NCBI RefSeq assembly: GCF_000735605.1 | Contig: NZ_JPKG01000020.1 | Span: 1 to 64,000 of the forward strand | DNA length: 64,000 nucleotides | Source: Allobosea sp. LC85 | Lineage (GTDB): Bacteria > Pseudomonadota > Alphaproteobacteria > Rhizobiales > Beijerinckiaceae | Reading direction: 5' to 3' | In this document: positions 1 through 8,548 of the stretch, in pieces | Layout of the letters: every line of letters begins with the position of its first letter | How positions within the stretch are numbered: position 1 is the first letter of the stretch | Notes under the pieces: model-generated | Told to the model about the DNA's origin: nothing | Databases searched by the model: none | The model's input: only the letters and a program-made list of their open reading frames with translations | Translations under genes and position numbers: made by a program

Positions 1-19
1 GGTAGGGACTTCGCGAGTA

Positions 20-235
20 TCAAATCATCTTTTGATAAAGGTCGCCCCAATCCGGGTTCCGCGCCATGATCGTGCGGGTCTTCCAGGCGCAGTACCAGCG
101 CTTCATCGAGGTCTCGCGCTGGATCGCGAGCCTTGATCCCGGCATGCCATTCGTACCAGACGAGGCGTTTGAGGCCGTATCGCTTGGTGTCGGCAGAGGG
201 CCGGCCATGGCGATGCAGGTGTCATGTCGGCATAC
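20..235 (-). pseudogene. Decayed GIY-YIG endonuclease remnant
   Basis: On the minus strand two reading frames together give the C-terminal half of a small GIY-YIG nuclease. One frame reads RYGLKRLVWYEWHAGI (about 206-159). A second frame then reads SMKRWYCAWK and ends in ARNPDWGDLYQKMI with a stop near 20. In intact family members these segments lie in one frame, so at least one frameshift is present, and no GIY-YIG core motif is readable upstream. It is probably inactive. The call rests on remembered family motifs. Confidence 0.6.
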
Positions 236-522
236 GCCCGCCTCGATCACCCCCAGACCGTTCCTCCGGACTGCGTCTACGCCTTGCGCGATTCCGACCG
301 TTTTCTACTCGGCGCGCCTAGCCACGCGACCACACCACACACTGGCTTGGCATTGTCTGCAAACCTTCCTGCCATGGCTGGTCGGTCCCTGATCCGGGCG
401 CGCCATCACCAAGGCCAAAAGGCTGCAAGACCAACAGCCCGAAGGCTCTTCGACCTTGGTCCATAGCTCCAGGAATGCACCGCCCGTATCCTTTCGCATG
501 GATGGTGCTCGAGGGGATGGCC
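236..522. other. Non-coding stretch upstream of nirK
   Basis: No convincing gene is visible; short frames on both strands look random. It should contain the nirK promoter. I looked for an FNR/NnrR-type box (TTG-N8-CAA with the usual core) and found only spacing-mismatched TTG...CAA pairs around 346-361, so no operator is called. Confidence 0.4.
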
Positions 523-1653
523 ATGGGACAGGCATTCGAGATTTCCGATGGTACGGTCACCATCTCCCGACGGGCCGCTCTTGCAGGCGCTGCTCTCTTG
601 GCCGGCGCCCTGGTCGCTTCCGCATCGGCTGAGGCGCTCGATCTGCCCCGACAGAAGGTTGATCTCGTCTCGCCGCCCTTCGTTCATGCTCACGAGCAGG
701 CGACCAAGCTGGGCCCAAGGATCATGGAGTTCAGGCTCTGGGTCGAGGAGAAGAAGATCGTCATCGATGATGAGGGCACGACGCTGCAGGCCATGACCTT
801 CAACGGGTCGGTCCCCGGGCCGCTCCTTGTCGTGCACGAGGGCGACTATGTCGAGGTGACGCTCGCCAACCCCGACACCAACGCGATGACGCACAATATC
901 GACTTCCATGCTGCCGCCGGCGCATCAGGCGGTGCCGACCTGACCTTGATCAACCCCGGGGAGCAGGTCGTATTGCGCTGGAAGGCAACCCGGACGGGGG
1001 TGTTCGCCTATCACTGTATCCCGGGTGCCATGACACCCTGGCACATCACCTCGGGAATGAGCGGCGCCGTGATGGTGCTGCCGCGGGACGGTCTCAAGGA
1101 CGCGGCTGGACGGCCGCTCCACTACGATCGCGTCTACTACATCGGTGAGCACGACTATTACGTGCCGCGCGACGAGAAGGGCAAGTTCAAGCACTACGAC
1201 ACGCATGGCGACGCCTACATCGACACGATGGAGGTCATGCGAAAGCTGGTGCCAAGTCATGTCGTGTTCAACGGCGCGGTCGGAGCCCTGACGGGCAAGA
1301 ACGCCATGCCGGCAAAGGTCGGTGAGAACGTGCTGATCGTTCACTCCCAGGCCAGCCGCGACACGCGTCCGCATCTGGTCGGCGGCTTCGGCGACTACGT
1401 CTGGGAGACCGGCAAGTTCTCGAACCCTCCCGAGACCAATCTCGAAACCTGGTTCATTCGGGGCGGGTCCGCAGGCGCGGCACTCACCAGGTTCCTTCAG
1501 CCCGGCATTGTCGGCTACGTGAACCACAACATGATCGAGGCCTTCGAGCTTGGTGCGACAGCCCATTTCAGGGTCGAGGGCCAGTGGAATGATGACCTGA
1601 TGACTCAGGTGAAGGCCCCCGAGCCGATCGTGAGCAACGTCGCGCGCAAATGA
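523..1653 (+). CDS. nirK: Copper-containing nitrite reductase NirK
   Basis: Periplasmic enzyme that reduces nitrite to nitric oxide, the committing step of denitrification. Numbered from ATG 523, all ligands are present. Type 1 copper: His124, Cys165, His174 and Met179 (segments MTHNIDFH and [18 protein letters not shown]). Type 2 copper: His129, His164 and His335 (VNHNMIEAF). The catalytic pair is Asp127 and His284 ([13 protein letters not shown]). The N-terminus has a Tat-like signal ([17 protein letters not shown]). ATG 523 is preferred because GAGGGG lies six bases upstream; ATG 475, 502 and 517 are in frame. The 376-aa length fits the family. nirV follows closely. No nitric oxide reductase genes are in view. 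Confidence 0.97.
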   Translation: MGQAFEISDGTVTISRRAALAGAALLAGALVASASAEALDLPRQKVDLVSPPFVHAHEQATKLGPRIMEFRLWVEEKKIVIDDEGTTLQAMTFNGSVPGPLLVVHEGDYVEVTLANPDTNAMTHNIDFHAAAGASGGADLTLINPGEQVVLRWKATRTGVFAYHCIPGAMTPWHITSGMSGAVMVLPRDGLKDAAGRPLHYDRVYYIGEHDYYVPRDEKGKFKHYDTHGDAYIDTMEVMRKLVPSHVVFNGAVGALTGKNAMPAKVGENVLIVHSQASRDTRPHLVGGFGDYVWETGKFSNPPETNLETWFIRGGSAGAALTRFLQPGIVGYVNHNMIEAFELGATAHFRVEGQWNDDLMTQVKAPEPIVSNVARK

Positions 1654-1703
1654 TCTGACCGTCACTCGCCTTGGGCCGTCGGACGGCCGCCTCGGGAGGC
1701 ACC

Positions 1704-2582
1704 ATGCTGTCCGCGTTCAAACTCATGGCCCTGGCCAGCGCGGTGCTGGCGCCCATCGCGATCTCGGCCTTTGCGCCCGGATATGGCACGGGCCTGGCGA
1801 CATCGCGTGTGCCGCTTCCGGAGTTCGTAGAGCTGCGGGCCGGCGCATTCCTCTTCCGCGCCAACGGTGAGTTCTTGCGGGACGGGAAGCCGATCAAGGC
1901 GCCGATTGTGGCGGTTGCGGTCGACAGGACACTGGCCGTGATGAAAAATCAGGTCACGGTCGCGGACTATCTGCGCTGCGTCAAGGCCCGGGCATGCCCG
2001 ATGGTGGGCCCCGGTGCTGCAGCCGACCGTCCCGTCGTCGGAGTGAGCTGGCGGGACACTCAGGCCTATGCGTCCTGGCTGTCACGCGAGACAGGGGCGA
2101 CGTTCCGGCTGCCGACAGACGAAGAGTGGGCCTATGCGGCCGCGAGCCGATTCCACGACGATGCCTTGCCGGAAAACCTCGATAGCGGCGACCCCGGCCA
2201 GCGGGCGCTTGCGATCTATGACAGGGACGCGAGCCGCGTGACGACGGTCGCGAAGGCGCCGCAACCGATTGGACGTTTCGGCGCGAACGAAAATGGTCTT
2301 CTCGATATGGCCGGCAATGTCTGGGAATGGACCGACAGCTGTTTTCAGCGCATCACCGTTGATGCTGCGGGTGTGAGGACGGCCGCCGTGGCCAATTGCG
2401 GGGTTCGCGTCGTTGAGGGCCGTCATCGGGCCTACATGGCGGATTTCGTTCGCGATGCGCGTGCCGGCGGCTGCTTGTCGGGTACGCCTCCGAGCAATCT
2501 CGGCTTCCGGCTTGTGCGTGACGACGTTTCCTGGCCCGGATTGCGCTTTGTCCTGCGTTTGGTCCAGCCGGCCTCGAGCTAA
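1704..2582 (+). CDS. nirV: NirV, formylglycine-generating-enzyme/SUMF1-fold protein
   Basis: Exported protein of the sulfatase-modifying-factor fold that commonly lies directly after nirK; its biochemical role in denitrification is not settled. The sequence shows an N-terminal hydrophobic export segment (LMALASAVLAPIAISAFA). It then has FGE-fold hallmarks: VAVDRTLAVMKNQVTVADYLRC, GVSWRDTQAYASWLS, FRLPTDEEWAYAA, NENGLLDMAGNVWEWTDSC and a C-terminal LGFRLVRD. ATG 1704 follows GGGAGGC with good spacing; an upstream in-frame start at 1671 is less likely. It lies 50 bp after nirK on the same strand, consistent with a nirKV transcript. A dispersed repeat begins two bases after its stop. Confidence 0.9.
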   Translation: MLSAFKLMALASAVLAPIAISAFAPGYGTGLATSRVPLPEFVELRAGAFLFRANGEFLRDGKPIKAPIVAVAVDRTLAVMKNQVTVADYLRCVKARACPMVGPGAAADRPVVGVSWRDTQAYASWLSRETGATFRLPTDEEWAYAAASRFHDDALPENLDSGDPGQRALAIYDRDASRVTTVAKAPQPIGRFGANENGLLDMAGNVWEWTDSCFQRITVDAAGVRTAAVANCGVRVVEGRHRAYMADFVRDARAGGCLSGTPPSNLGFRLVRDDVSWPGLRFVLRLVQPASS

Positions 2583-2583
2583 G

Positions 2584-2680
2584 GCATCGGCCCGAAAAGT
2601 GGATTGCGGTTTTCGGGAAAGTCGATGCAAACACAGTAGGTTAGACCATCGGGCCGGATATGATATCCGGTCCGATGGCC
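2584..2680 (+). repeat. Dispersed two-hairpin intergenic repeat, copy 1
   Basis: One of four copies of a roughly 95-bp element in this window (others near 17938, 31050 and 50289). Part one is a stem (gcatcggc ... gtcgatgc) enclosing cgaaaagtggattgcggttttcg, itself an imperfect inverted repeat. Part two is a second palindrome (2644-2680) with arms ccatcgggccggat and atccggtccgatgg. It sits directly downstream of the nirV stop and could act as an RNA 3' end structure. Confidence 0.85.
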
Positions 2681-2747
2681 TAGGCGACGTTCAGCGTATC
2701 AGAGGCGTCCCGGGCCTCTTGCCGGACCAGCGGCTCGCTCGTTGATG
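2681..2747 (-). pseudogene. Fragment homologous to the C-terminal coding part of dsbD
   Basis: Positions 2681-2732 match 3695-3746 inside the neighbouring dsbD gene at 45 of 52 bases by my count, without gaps, and similarity continues weakly for about 15 bases. The matched dsbD segment encodes the part just after its WCITC motif (RQEVKDAFAKLNVAYL). The fragment is too short to code, so it is a relic of a partial duplication or of a lost second dsbD-like gene. It abuts the dispersed repeat. Confidence 0.7.
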
Positions 2748-2822
2748 TGTACGACGCCGCGGTGGTATCGGCACCGATGGTTTTGGGGCACCGCCACCGC
2801 GCGAACGCGGCGCTCGCCGGCG
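2748..2822. other. Short non-coding gap downstream of the redoxin gene
   Basis: This GC-rich stretch has a gcggtggt ... accgccacc inverted arrangement that could form a weak 3' hairpin for the leftward redoxin gene. No gene is seen. Confidence 0.3.
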
Positions 2823-3461
2823 TCAACTCTGCGGCGCGAGCTTGACCACGCAGCCATAGGCCTTGGTCGCGGCCTCGGAGACCGGCTTGCCGGCCTTCAT
2901 TTCTGCCACCGCCTGGCGCACATAGCTCTTGGCGCCGTTCAGACTGGCGGCGCTGGCCGAGGGCTTGTCGTCAATCGCGCCAGCATAGGCCAGCGTGCCC
3001 TTGGCATCGATGATGTACATATGTGGCGTGGTCTGCGCGCGATAGGCACGGCCCATCGCACCCTTGGGGTCGAGCAACAGGTCGCTGGGGGCGGCGTTGC
3101 GCGAGGCGGTCAGCTCCTTGGCCTGGGCGGCCGTGACATGGCCCTGCTCGCCCGGCGGCGAGGAGACGACGCTCAGCCAGACGATGCCCTCCTTCGTCAT
3201 GTCGCGCTGCAGGCTCTGCATCGTACCGCTATTGTAGTGTTTGCGGACATAGGGGCAGTCGTGATTGGTCCATTCCAGGATCACGGTCTTGCCCGCGAAT
3301 TCGGACAATGACCGCGTCCGACCCTCGAGATCGACCGCCGAGAAGGCGGGAGCCGGCGCACCGACCCGCGGGCCGCCCTGCGCGAGCGCCGGGCCTGCTG
3401 CGAGGGAGAGGCCCGCAAGGACCAGGCCCGCGATGAAACTCTGACGTGTCACAGCTGTCAT
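2823..3461 (-). CDS. Exported redoxin / thioredoxin-like protein
   Basis: A 212-aa protein with an N-terminal signal peptide (FIAGLVLAGLSLAAGPALAQ) and an AhpC/TSA-type thioredoxin fold. Visible fold markers are GAPAPAFSAVDLEGRTRSLSEFAGKTVILEWTN in two adjoining segments, then HDCPYVRKHY carrying the candidate redox cysteine, and TPHMYIIDAKGTLAYAGAIDD near the C-terminal third. There is no CxxC pair, so it may act as a peroxiredoxin-like enzyme or a single-cysteine partner. It starts 22 bp after the end of dsbD on the same strand, so the two are almost certainly co-transcribed and DsbD may reduce it in the periplasm. The exact substrate cannot be read from sequence. Confidence 0.85.
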   Translation of the reverse strand: MTAVTRQSFIAGLVLAGLSLAAGPALAQGGPRVGAPAPAFSAVDLEGRTRSLSEFAGKTVILEWTNHDCPYVRKHYNSGTMQSLQRDMTKEGIVWLSVVSSPPGEQGHVTAAQAKELTASRNAAPSDLLLDPKGAMGRAYRAQTTPHMYIIDAKGTLAYAGAIDDKPSASAASLNGAKSYVRQAVAEMKAGKPVSEAATKAYGCVVKLAPQS

Positions 3462-3483
3462 GTCTGCCTCCGTCTTCGGGGGA

Positions 3484-5676
3484 TCAGGGTCCGTTCTGGG
3501 CGGTTTTCGCCTCTTTGCCGGCGGCGCGGCCGGCAGCCTCGATCAACATATCCGTGGTCAGCAGTTGCGGCAGAACCTCGGCCTGCCCGCCCCTCGTGCC
3601 GGGATAGAACAGGTAGAGCGGCACGCCAGCCCGGCCATGCTCGGCGAGCGCGGCCGCGATGGTGGCATTACGGTTGGTCCAGTCGGCCTTGAGATAGGCG
3701 ACGTTCAGCTTGGCAAAGGCGTCCTTGACCTCTTGCCGGACCAGCGCGACCCGCTCATTGGCGAGGCAGGTGATGCACCAGGCTGCGGTGAAGTTGACGA
3801 AGACCGGACGCCCTTCGGCTTGCAGCGCTGAGACGCGCTCGGGAGACCAGGCCTCGATCTCGCCGGCCCGTGCTGGGTCCGTCGCACTTGGAACGGCGCT
3901 CTGCAGCACGAAGGCCCCGGCGCTGACGGCGACGAACAGGGCGACCGCCGAAAGGGCAATGCGTGTCCGCCCGCCGGCACCGCGGCCGAGGCCGAGCAGC
4001 CAGACGAGGAAGCCGGCTGCGAGGATCGCCGCCAGAGCGGCGAGCACGCCGCCGGGCCCGGCCTGGACCGAGGCGACCCAGACCAGCCAGGTCGCGGTCG
4101 CGAACATCGGGAAGGCAAAGGCCTGTTTGAGGATCACCATCCAGCGGCCGGGCTTTGGCAGCATGCGTAGCCAGCCGGGAGCGAAGGACAGGATGACCAC
4201 CGGCGCGGCAAAGCCGAGCGCCAGGGCCAGGAAGACCGCAAGCGCGATCTGCGGTGGCTGCGTCACGGCATATCCCATCGCCGCGCCCATGAAGGGGGCG
4301 GTGCAGGGCGTCGCGACGATGACGGCGAGCCCCCCGGTCATGAAGGCGCCCAAGCGTCCGCCGCTGGAGGCAAGCCCGTGCCCGGCGCCCTGGACGGAGC
4401 CGCCGATCTCGAACGCGCCGAGCAGATTGAGGCCAATCAGCACCATGATGACGGCAAGCGCGATCACCACCGGCGGCGATTGCAACTGGAAACCCCAGCC
4501 GATGCTGGTGCCCAGCGCTGCCAGCGTGATCACCGCGCCGGCAAGGATGATGAAGCTGGCAAGAACGCCGCAGAGGAAGAGCAGGCCCTGCTCGCGAACC
4601 TCGGCGCGGCTCGCCTGCGCGGCCTGGGCGAAGCCGAGCGCCTTGATGAACAGCACCGGCAGCACGCAGGGCATCAGGTTGAGGATCAGCCCGCCGGCGA
4701 AGGCAAAGGCCAGTGCCGCCCAGAGCGTCAGGTTGCTTTCGGGCGCCGTGGCGACGCGCACTACGGCCGGGGCTTTGGCAATTTGCGGCGCCTCTGCCGC
4801 AGCGGTAGAGTTGACCAGCGCAGGCTCGACATCGGCCATCAGGCTGAGCGCACGCGGCACGCCGGCCTCGCGATAGGTGATGACCCCGCCAAGTTCGGTC
4901 TCGCCGACCTTGAACGAGCTGGAACGGGTAAGTTGCAAGGTCGTGCCGCCGGCAGTGTTCGTCGCGGTCTGCGGGGCGGCATGCTCGATCAAGGTCTCGA
5001 GCAGCGGGAAGTAACGCAGCTCTTCGACGGGCTGCGCGAGGCCCGGCAGCGCGAGGGCGAGCGCATCACCGTCCTGCGTCAGCTTCGCCCGGAAGGCGGC
5101 AGGCTGCGGCAGCGCGGCGCGGGCCGCATCGATCCGCGACTGCGCCGCCTCATCGGCGACCGGGGCCGTGCCGACCTTGAGATCAAGCGTGAAGGAGCCT
5201 TCCTCGGGAATGCAGATCTTTTCGCAGACCAGCCAGGTCGCGTTCGCCTTGAGGGTCAAGCGCTCGCCCGGCTGTGCGCCTTCGGGAACGCTGATCTCCA
5301 CCGGCAGCAGCACGGCATCGCTGAAGCCGAAATTGACGAGCGGCTCGACCGGGAGCGCCTTCGGCGCCGGCCACTGGATCGCACCGGCGTTGAAGCCTGT
5401 GGGCAATGTCCACGCGATCCGCGTCGGCTCGCCGGAATCGCCGGGATTGGCCCAGTAGGTGTGCCAGCCCTTGGCGATCTTCTGGCTGAGCGCGACCTGG
5501 AAGCGCTCGCCGGGCGCAACGACGTCGCGGCTGGAGAGCAGGGTCGCAGTGACGCGGGGGCTGGTGACCGCAGCAGATTCGGCGGCGAGGGCGGCGCCGG
5601 GCAGGAGCAGCGCGAGAATGAGAAGGCCCCGCCGCAGCAAGTCGTTTGTAATGCGCTCGACCATGTCTTCCGTCAT
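3484..5676 (-). CDS. dsbD: Protein-disulfide reductase DsbD/ScsB family
   Basis: Inner-membrane electron conduit that passes reducing power from cytoplasmic thioredoxin to periplasmic partners. About 730 aa in the usual three parts. After a signal peptide (LLILALLLPGAALA) comes an N-terminal periplasmic domain with KGWHTYWANPGDSGEPT and CEKICIPEEG. A central multi-span CcdA-like membrane domain carries the paired cysteines in LNLMPCVLPVLF and VATPCTAPFMGAAMGYA. A C-terminal thioredoxin domain has FTAAWCITCLANE. The N-domain layout resembles ScsB more than E. coli DsbD. ATG 5676 is used; ATG 5664 with a nearby GGAA is a credible alternative. It is first in an operon with the exported redoxin downstream. 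A small duplicated piece of this gene lies at 2681-2747. Confidence 0.93.
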   Translation of the reverse strand: MTEDMVERITNDLLRRGLLILALLLPGAALAAESAAVTSPRVTATLLSSRDVVAPGERFQVALSQKIAKGWHTYWANPGDSGEPTRIAWTLPTGFNAGAIQWPAPKALPVEPLVNFGFSDAVLLPVEISVPEGAQPGERLTLKANATWLVCEKICIPEEGSFTLDLKVGTAPVADEAAQSRIDAARAALPQPAAFRAKLTQDGDALALALPGLAQPVEELRYFPLLETLIEHAAPQTATNTAGGTTLQLTRSSSFKVGETELGGVITYREAGVPRALSLMADVEPALVNSTAAAEAPQIAKAPAVVRVATAPESNLTLWAALAFAFAGGLILNLMPCVLPVLFIKALGFAQAAQASRAEVREQGLLFLCGVLASFIILAGAVITLAALGTSIGWGFQLQSPPVVIALAVIMVLIGLNLLGAFEIGGSVQGAGHGLASSGGRLGAFMTGGLAVIVATPCTAPFMGAAMGYAVTQPPQIALAVFLALALGFAAPVVILSFAPGWLRMLPKPGRWMVILKQAFAFPMFATATWLVWVASVQAGPGGVLAALAAILAAGFLVWLLGLGRGAGGRTRIALSAVALFVAVSAGAFVLQSAVPSATDPARAGEIEAWSPERVSALQAEGRPVFVNFTAAWCITCLANERVALVRQEVKDAFAKLNVAYLKADWTNRNATIAAALAEHGRAGVPLYLFYPGTRGGQAEVLPQLLTTDMLIEAAGRAAGKEAKTAQNGP

Positions 5677-5946
5677 CAAATCCGTAAAAGCCTCAGCTCA
5701 CCTGCCCCAGATTGGCGCCACGCGCCAATGACAAGCCGGTGATAGCGCGTGAGCAGGGCCTTCTTCGGGCATCAGGCGCAAGGATGTCCCGCGCCATGAT
5801 GTCGCTTCGCGCAAGGGAGTCTTGTCATTTCGGGCGAGCGGCGCAGCGGCGCCGACCCCGAAGCCATCATAGCCCCCGAGGCCTTTCGATGGCTTTAGGA
5901 GCTAGGCTGCGCTTCGGCTGGATCGACGACGTGGCGGGACCGCCGG
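5677..5946. other. Intergenic region between dsbD and the ABC operon
   Basis: Both flanking genes read leftward, so this holds the dsbD promoter and the 3' end of the ABC operon. The stretch ttgtcatttcgggcgagcgg (5822-5841) with gaccccgaa downstream looks like decayed intergenic repeat sequence, but no second copy in the window supports that. No gene is seen. Confidence 0.35.
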
Positions 5947-6711
5947 TCAGATCGCGGCGCCATCCGCGACGATATCGGCGCCAAGTCCCCGGCGCACCGC
6001 GCGCACGATCTCGGTCTCGGCTGCAGCCCCGCGGCGGCGCGGGCGGGGAGCCGTGATCCGATGCTCGGCGATGATCTGGCCCGGTGCGCCGGAGAGCACG
6101 ACGACGCGGTCGGCGAGATAGGCAGCCTCGTCGATGTCATGCGTGACGAAGAGCACGGTCTTGCCGGTGCTCTGCCAGACGCGGATCAGCTCGTCCTGCA
6201 GGGTTTCGCGCGTCAGCGCGTCCAGCGCCGAGAACGGCTCATCCATCAGCAGGATTTCCGGCTCGACCGCCAGCGCGCGCGCCAGCGAGACGCGCTGGCG
6301 CTGGCCGCCCGAGAGCTGGTGGGGCCAGCGCTGTGCGAGCTGACCGAGCCCCACCAGATCGAGCATCTCCTGTGCCTGCTTGAGCCGCGCGGGGCGCGAA
6401 GTCCGCCCCTCGAGCCCAAAGCCGACATTGGAGATCACCTTGCGCCAGGGCAGCAGGCGCGAATCCTGGAAGACCAGCGCGACTGGCCGGCGCGCCCGGC
6501 CCCTGGCATGGAAGACGACTTCGCCGCCGCTCGGCCTGGCGAGGCCGGCGATGACGCGCAGCAGGGTCGACTTGCCGACGCCGGATGGGCCGACAATGGC
6601 GAGGAATTCGCCGCGCGCGACCTGCAGGTCCAGCTTGTGCAGCACCTCGGTCGCTTCCCCGTCGCGGGTGAAGGTCAGCGACAGAGCCTTGACGTCGATC
6701 ACGCTTTCCAT
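5947..6711 (-). CDS. ABC transporter ATP-binding protein (SsuB/TauB type)
   Basis: Cytoplasmic ATPase of an importer of the nitrate/sulfonate/taurine family. It has Walker A (GPSGVGKSTLLR), Q-loop (FQDSRLLPW), the ABC signature ([15 protein letters not shown]), Walker B (ILLMDEPFSALD) and the switch histidine (LFVTHDIDEA). The start is set at ATG 6711, which overlaps the 3' end of the permease gene and implies translational coupling; ATG 6723 is also in frame. With the upstream permease and binding-protein genes it forms a three-gene leftward operon. The substrate is not evident: no desulfonation or nitrile-handling gene lies nearby. Confidence 0.9.
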   Translation of the reverse strand: MESVIDVKALSLTFTRDGEATEVLHKLDLQVARGEFLAIVGPSGVGKSTLLRVIAGLARPSGGEVVFHARGRARRPVALVFQDSRLLPWRKVISNVGFGLEGRTSRPARLKQAQEMLDLVGLGQLAQRWPHQLSGGQRQRVSLARALAVEPEILLMDEPFSALDALTRETLQDELIRVWQSTGKTVLFVTHDIDEAAYLADRVVVLSGAPGQIIAEHRITAPRPRRRGAAAETEIVRAVRRGLGADIVADGAAI

Positions 6712-7451
6712 CGCAGCACCCATCCCTGGAAGGCGACGAAGGCGGTGTCGAGCAGGCCGTAAAGCGCAGCCATGGTCAGCATGTAGATCACCACGATATC
6801 GGTCGCGAGCAGGCTGGAGGCCTGCATCATGCGCTGGCCGACGCCGGCGACGCCAAAGATCTCGGCGGCAACCACCGCCATCCAGGCCTGGCCGAGCGCG
6901 GTGCGGACGCCGACCAGAATGCCGGGCATTGCGGCCGGCAGCAGGATCTTGCTCAAGCGTTGCCAGGACGATCGGAAGCCAAAGGCATCCGCGACCTCGA
7001 TCAGGTCACGGTCGACGCCGCGGATCCCGCCCTGCGCCGCAAAGAAGACGATCCAGAACACGCCGATGGCGATGATGAAGACCGCCGCCGATGGATTGAC
7101 CCCGAACCAGATGATGGCGAAGGGCACCCAGGCGAGACCGGGGATCGGCCGAAGGACGCGCACGACCCAGGCCGTGGCCTCTTCCGCGGTGCGCGACATG
7201 CCGACGAGCACGCCGCTGGCGATGCCGAGGCCGGCGCCGACGACGAGGCCCGTGAAATAATGGCCGAGCGAGCCGCCGATCGCCGACAGCCACGCGCCCG
7301 AGGTGACCTCGCGCCAGAATGCCTTCGGCAAGGCAGACGGGCCGGGCAGGAAGGCCGGGTTCACCAGGCCGAGGAAGGGGATCGCCTCCCAGAGCAGCAG
7401 AAAGGCGAGGAGGCCTGCAAGGGCGAGGGCCGGAGCCCTGAGCGAAGTCAA
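6699..7451 (-). CDS. ABC transporter permease (SsuC/TauC type)
   Basis: Inner-membrane permease with about six spans. Segments include LALAGLLAFLLLWEAIPFLGL, LGHYFTGLVVGAGLGIASGVLVG and a cytoplasmic EAA-like loop (LIEVADAFGFRSSWQRLSKILLPAAMPGI) that contacts the ATPase. The frame stays open 42 codons further into the binding-protein gene, but that extension is arginine-rich shadow sequence, so the TTG at 7451, just after the binding-protein stop at 7471, is chosen. No strong ribosome site precedes it, and translation is probably coupled to the upstream gene. The downstream ATPase gene overlaps its 3' end. Confidence 0.85.
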   Translation of the reverse strand: MTSLRAPALALAGLLAFLLLWEAIPFLGLVNPAFLPGPSALPKAFWREVTSGAWLSAIGGSLGHYFTGLVVGAGLGIASGVLVGMSRTAEEATAWVVRVLRPIPGLAWVPFAIIWFGVNPSAAVFIIAIGVFWIVFFAAQGGIRGVDRDLIEVADAFGFRSSWQRLSKILLPAAMPGILVGVRTALGQAWMAVVAAEIFGVAGVGQRMMQASSLLATDIVVIYMLTMAALYGLLDTAFVAFQGWVLRWKA

Positions 7452-7470
7452 GATCAGCCGCCGGATTCTG

Positions 7471-8496
7471 TCAGAGGGTCTTGATGGCGCGCTCGTAATA
7501 CTGGGTCTCGAACAGGCCGTCGAAAGGCAGTTCCTTCTCGAGCGAGCCGAGTTTGACCTGGTAGGCCTGCATGGCACGCGACGGCTCGATGATGACGCGC
7601 GGATCGATCTGAAACTTGCTGGCGGGCGAGGTCAGTGCCTGCCGGATCAGGGCCGGGTCGACGATGCCCTTGCCAAGCGCCGCGCCGACATGCGGGGCAG
7701 CCTTGTCGGGGGCCTTGGCGATCAGTGCGGCGGCCCGCACGAGGCTCGTCACCAGCTTCTGCACGGCATCCGGATTCTTGGTGACGAAATCGCCTGACGC
7801 CGCGACCACCGTGCCGGGCTGCCCGGGAAACAGCTCCTCGCCACCGGCAATCAGCTTGATGCCGGGATTGCGGGTCTGGATGATCGACAGGGCTGGTTCG
7901 CGCACGATCGCGCCCTCGACGGCTGCAGCGAGTACGGCCTGCTGGGTCGCGTCGATGCCCATCGGCACGACCTCGACATCGGCCTTGTCGGCCTTGGCAA
8001 CCTCCCAGAGCCAATATTGCAGTGTGGTGTTGGGCACCGAGCCGGCCGGCTGGGTCGCAAGCCGGGCCGGCTTGCCGGTGGCGGCCTTATGCGCCTTGAA
8101 GGCCGCAGCCGGTGCGGTGCCGGGCGTAAAGTACCTGGCGAGCGCGGGAGCTGCCACGAAGACGTTCTCGGCGATCGCTGTTGCGGCCACGACGCGGATG
8201 TCGACGCCGCGCGAACGGGCGACGGCAAGCGGTGCGATGCCCGCGACATAGAGGTCGATCGTGCCCGAGGCGAGGGCCTGGATCATGTTCGGACCGGATT
8301 CGAAAACCGTGAAGGTGGCATTGATGCCGGCCTCCTTGAGCCAGCCTTCACCATTGGCGACGAAGACGGGCGCTGTGCCGATGACCGGGATGTAGCCGAC
8401 ACGGGCAGTCACGCCACTCTGGGCCCATGCAGCGCCGGCGAGGGGAGTGCTCGCGAGAAGCGAGGAGCCGGCGAGCAGAAACTGGCGGCGATCCAT
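7471..8496 (-). CDS. ABC transporter substrate-binding protein (NMT1/SsuA-like)
   Basis: Periplasmic ligand-binding component, 341 aa. The signal sequence starts MDRRQFLLAGSSLLAS and ends near GAAWAQ; the RR pair fits Tat or Sec export. The mature part has the NMT1/SsuA pattern: RVGYIPVIGTAPVFVANGEGWLKEAGI, FESGPNMIQALASGTIDLYVAGIAPL, then a domain with ATQPAGSVPNTTLQYWL and GIDATQQAVLAAAVEGAI. ATG 8496 follows AAGGATGG; in-frame starts as far as 8616 would add residues unlike a signal peptide. It is the first gene of the importer operon. The divergent Lrp/AsnC-type regulator 160 bp away suggests an amino-acid-like or amide ligand, which is only inference. Confidence 0.88.
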   Translation of the reverse strand: MDRRQFLLAGSSLLASTPLAGAAWAQSGVTARVGYIPVIGTAPVFVANGEGWLKEAGINATFTVFESGPNMIQALASGTIDLYVAGIAPLAVARSRGVDIRVVAATAIAENVFVAAPALARYFTPGTAPAAAFKAHKAATGKPARLATQPAGSVPNTTLQYWLWEVAKADKADVEVVPMGIDATQQAVLAAAVEGAIVREPALSIIQTRNPGIKLIAGGEELFPGQPGTVVAASGDFVTKNPDAVQKLVTSLVRAAALIAKAPDKAAPHVGAALGKGIVDPALIRQALTSPASKFQIDPRVIIEPSRAMQAYQVKLGSLEKELPFDGLFETQYYERAIKTL

Positions 8497-8548
8497 CGAT
8501 CCATCCTTCATGAAAAGCGGTCCGGCAAGAACGCCGGTTGACAGATTG

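Noticed and set aside
346..361. Possible FNR/NnrR box before nirK (TTG...CAA)
   Set aside because: Spacing between half sites is ten bases instead of eight and inner bases do not match; it is also far from the start.
2082..2634. Minus-strand ORFs beginning MHRLSRKPQS or MFASTFPKTA, and similar ones ending near 50335
   Set aside because: Their starts are encoded by the dispersed repeat and the rest is antisense to nirV or the small protein at 49961. The same peptide start in two places reflects the repeat, not a protein family.
4378..5742. Long plus-strand frame antisense to dsbD
   Set aside because: No family motif or ribosome site; the dsbD frame has all expected domains.
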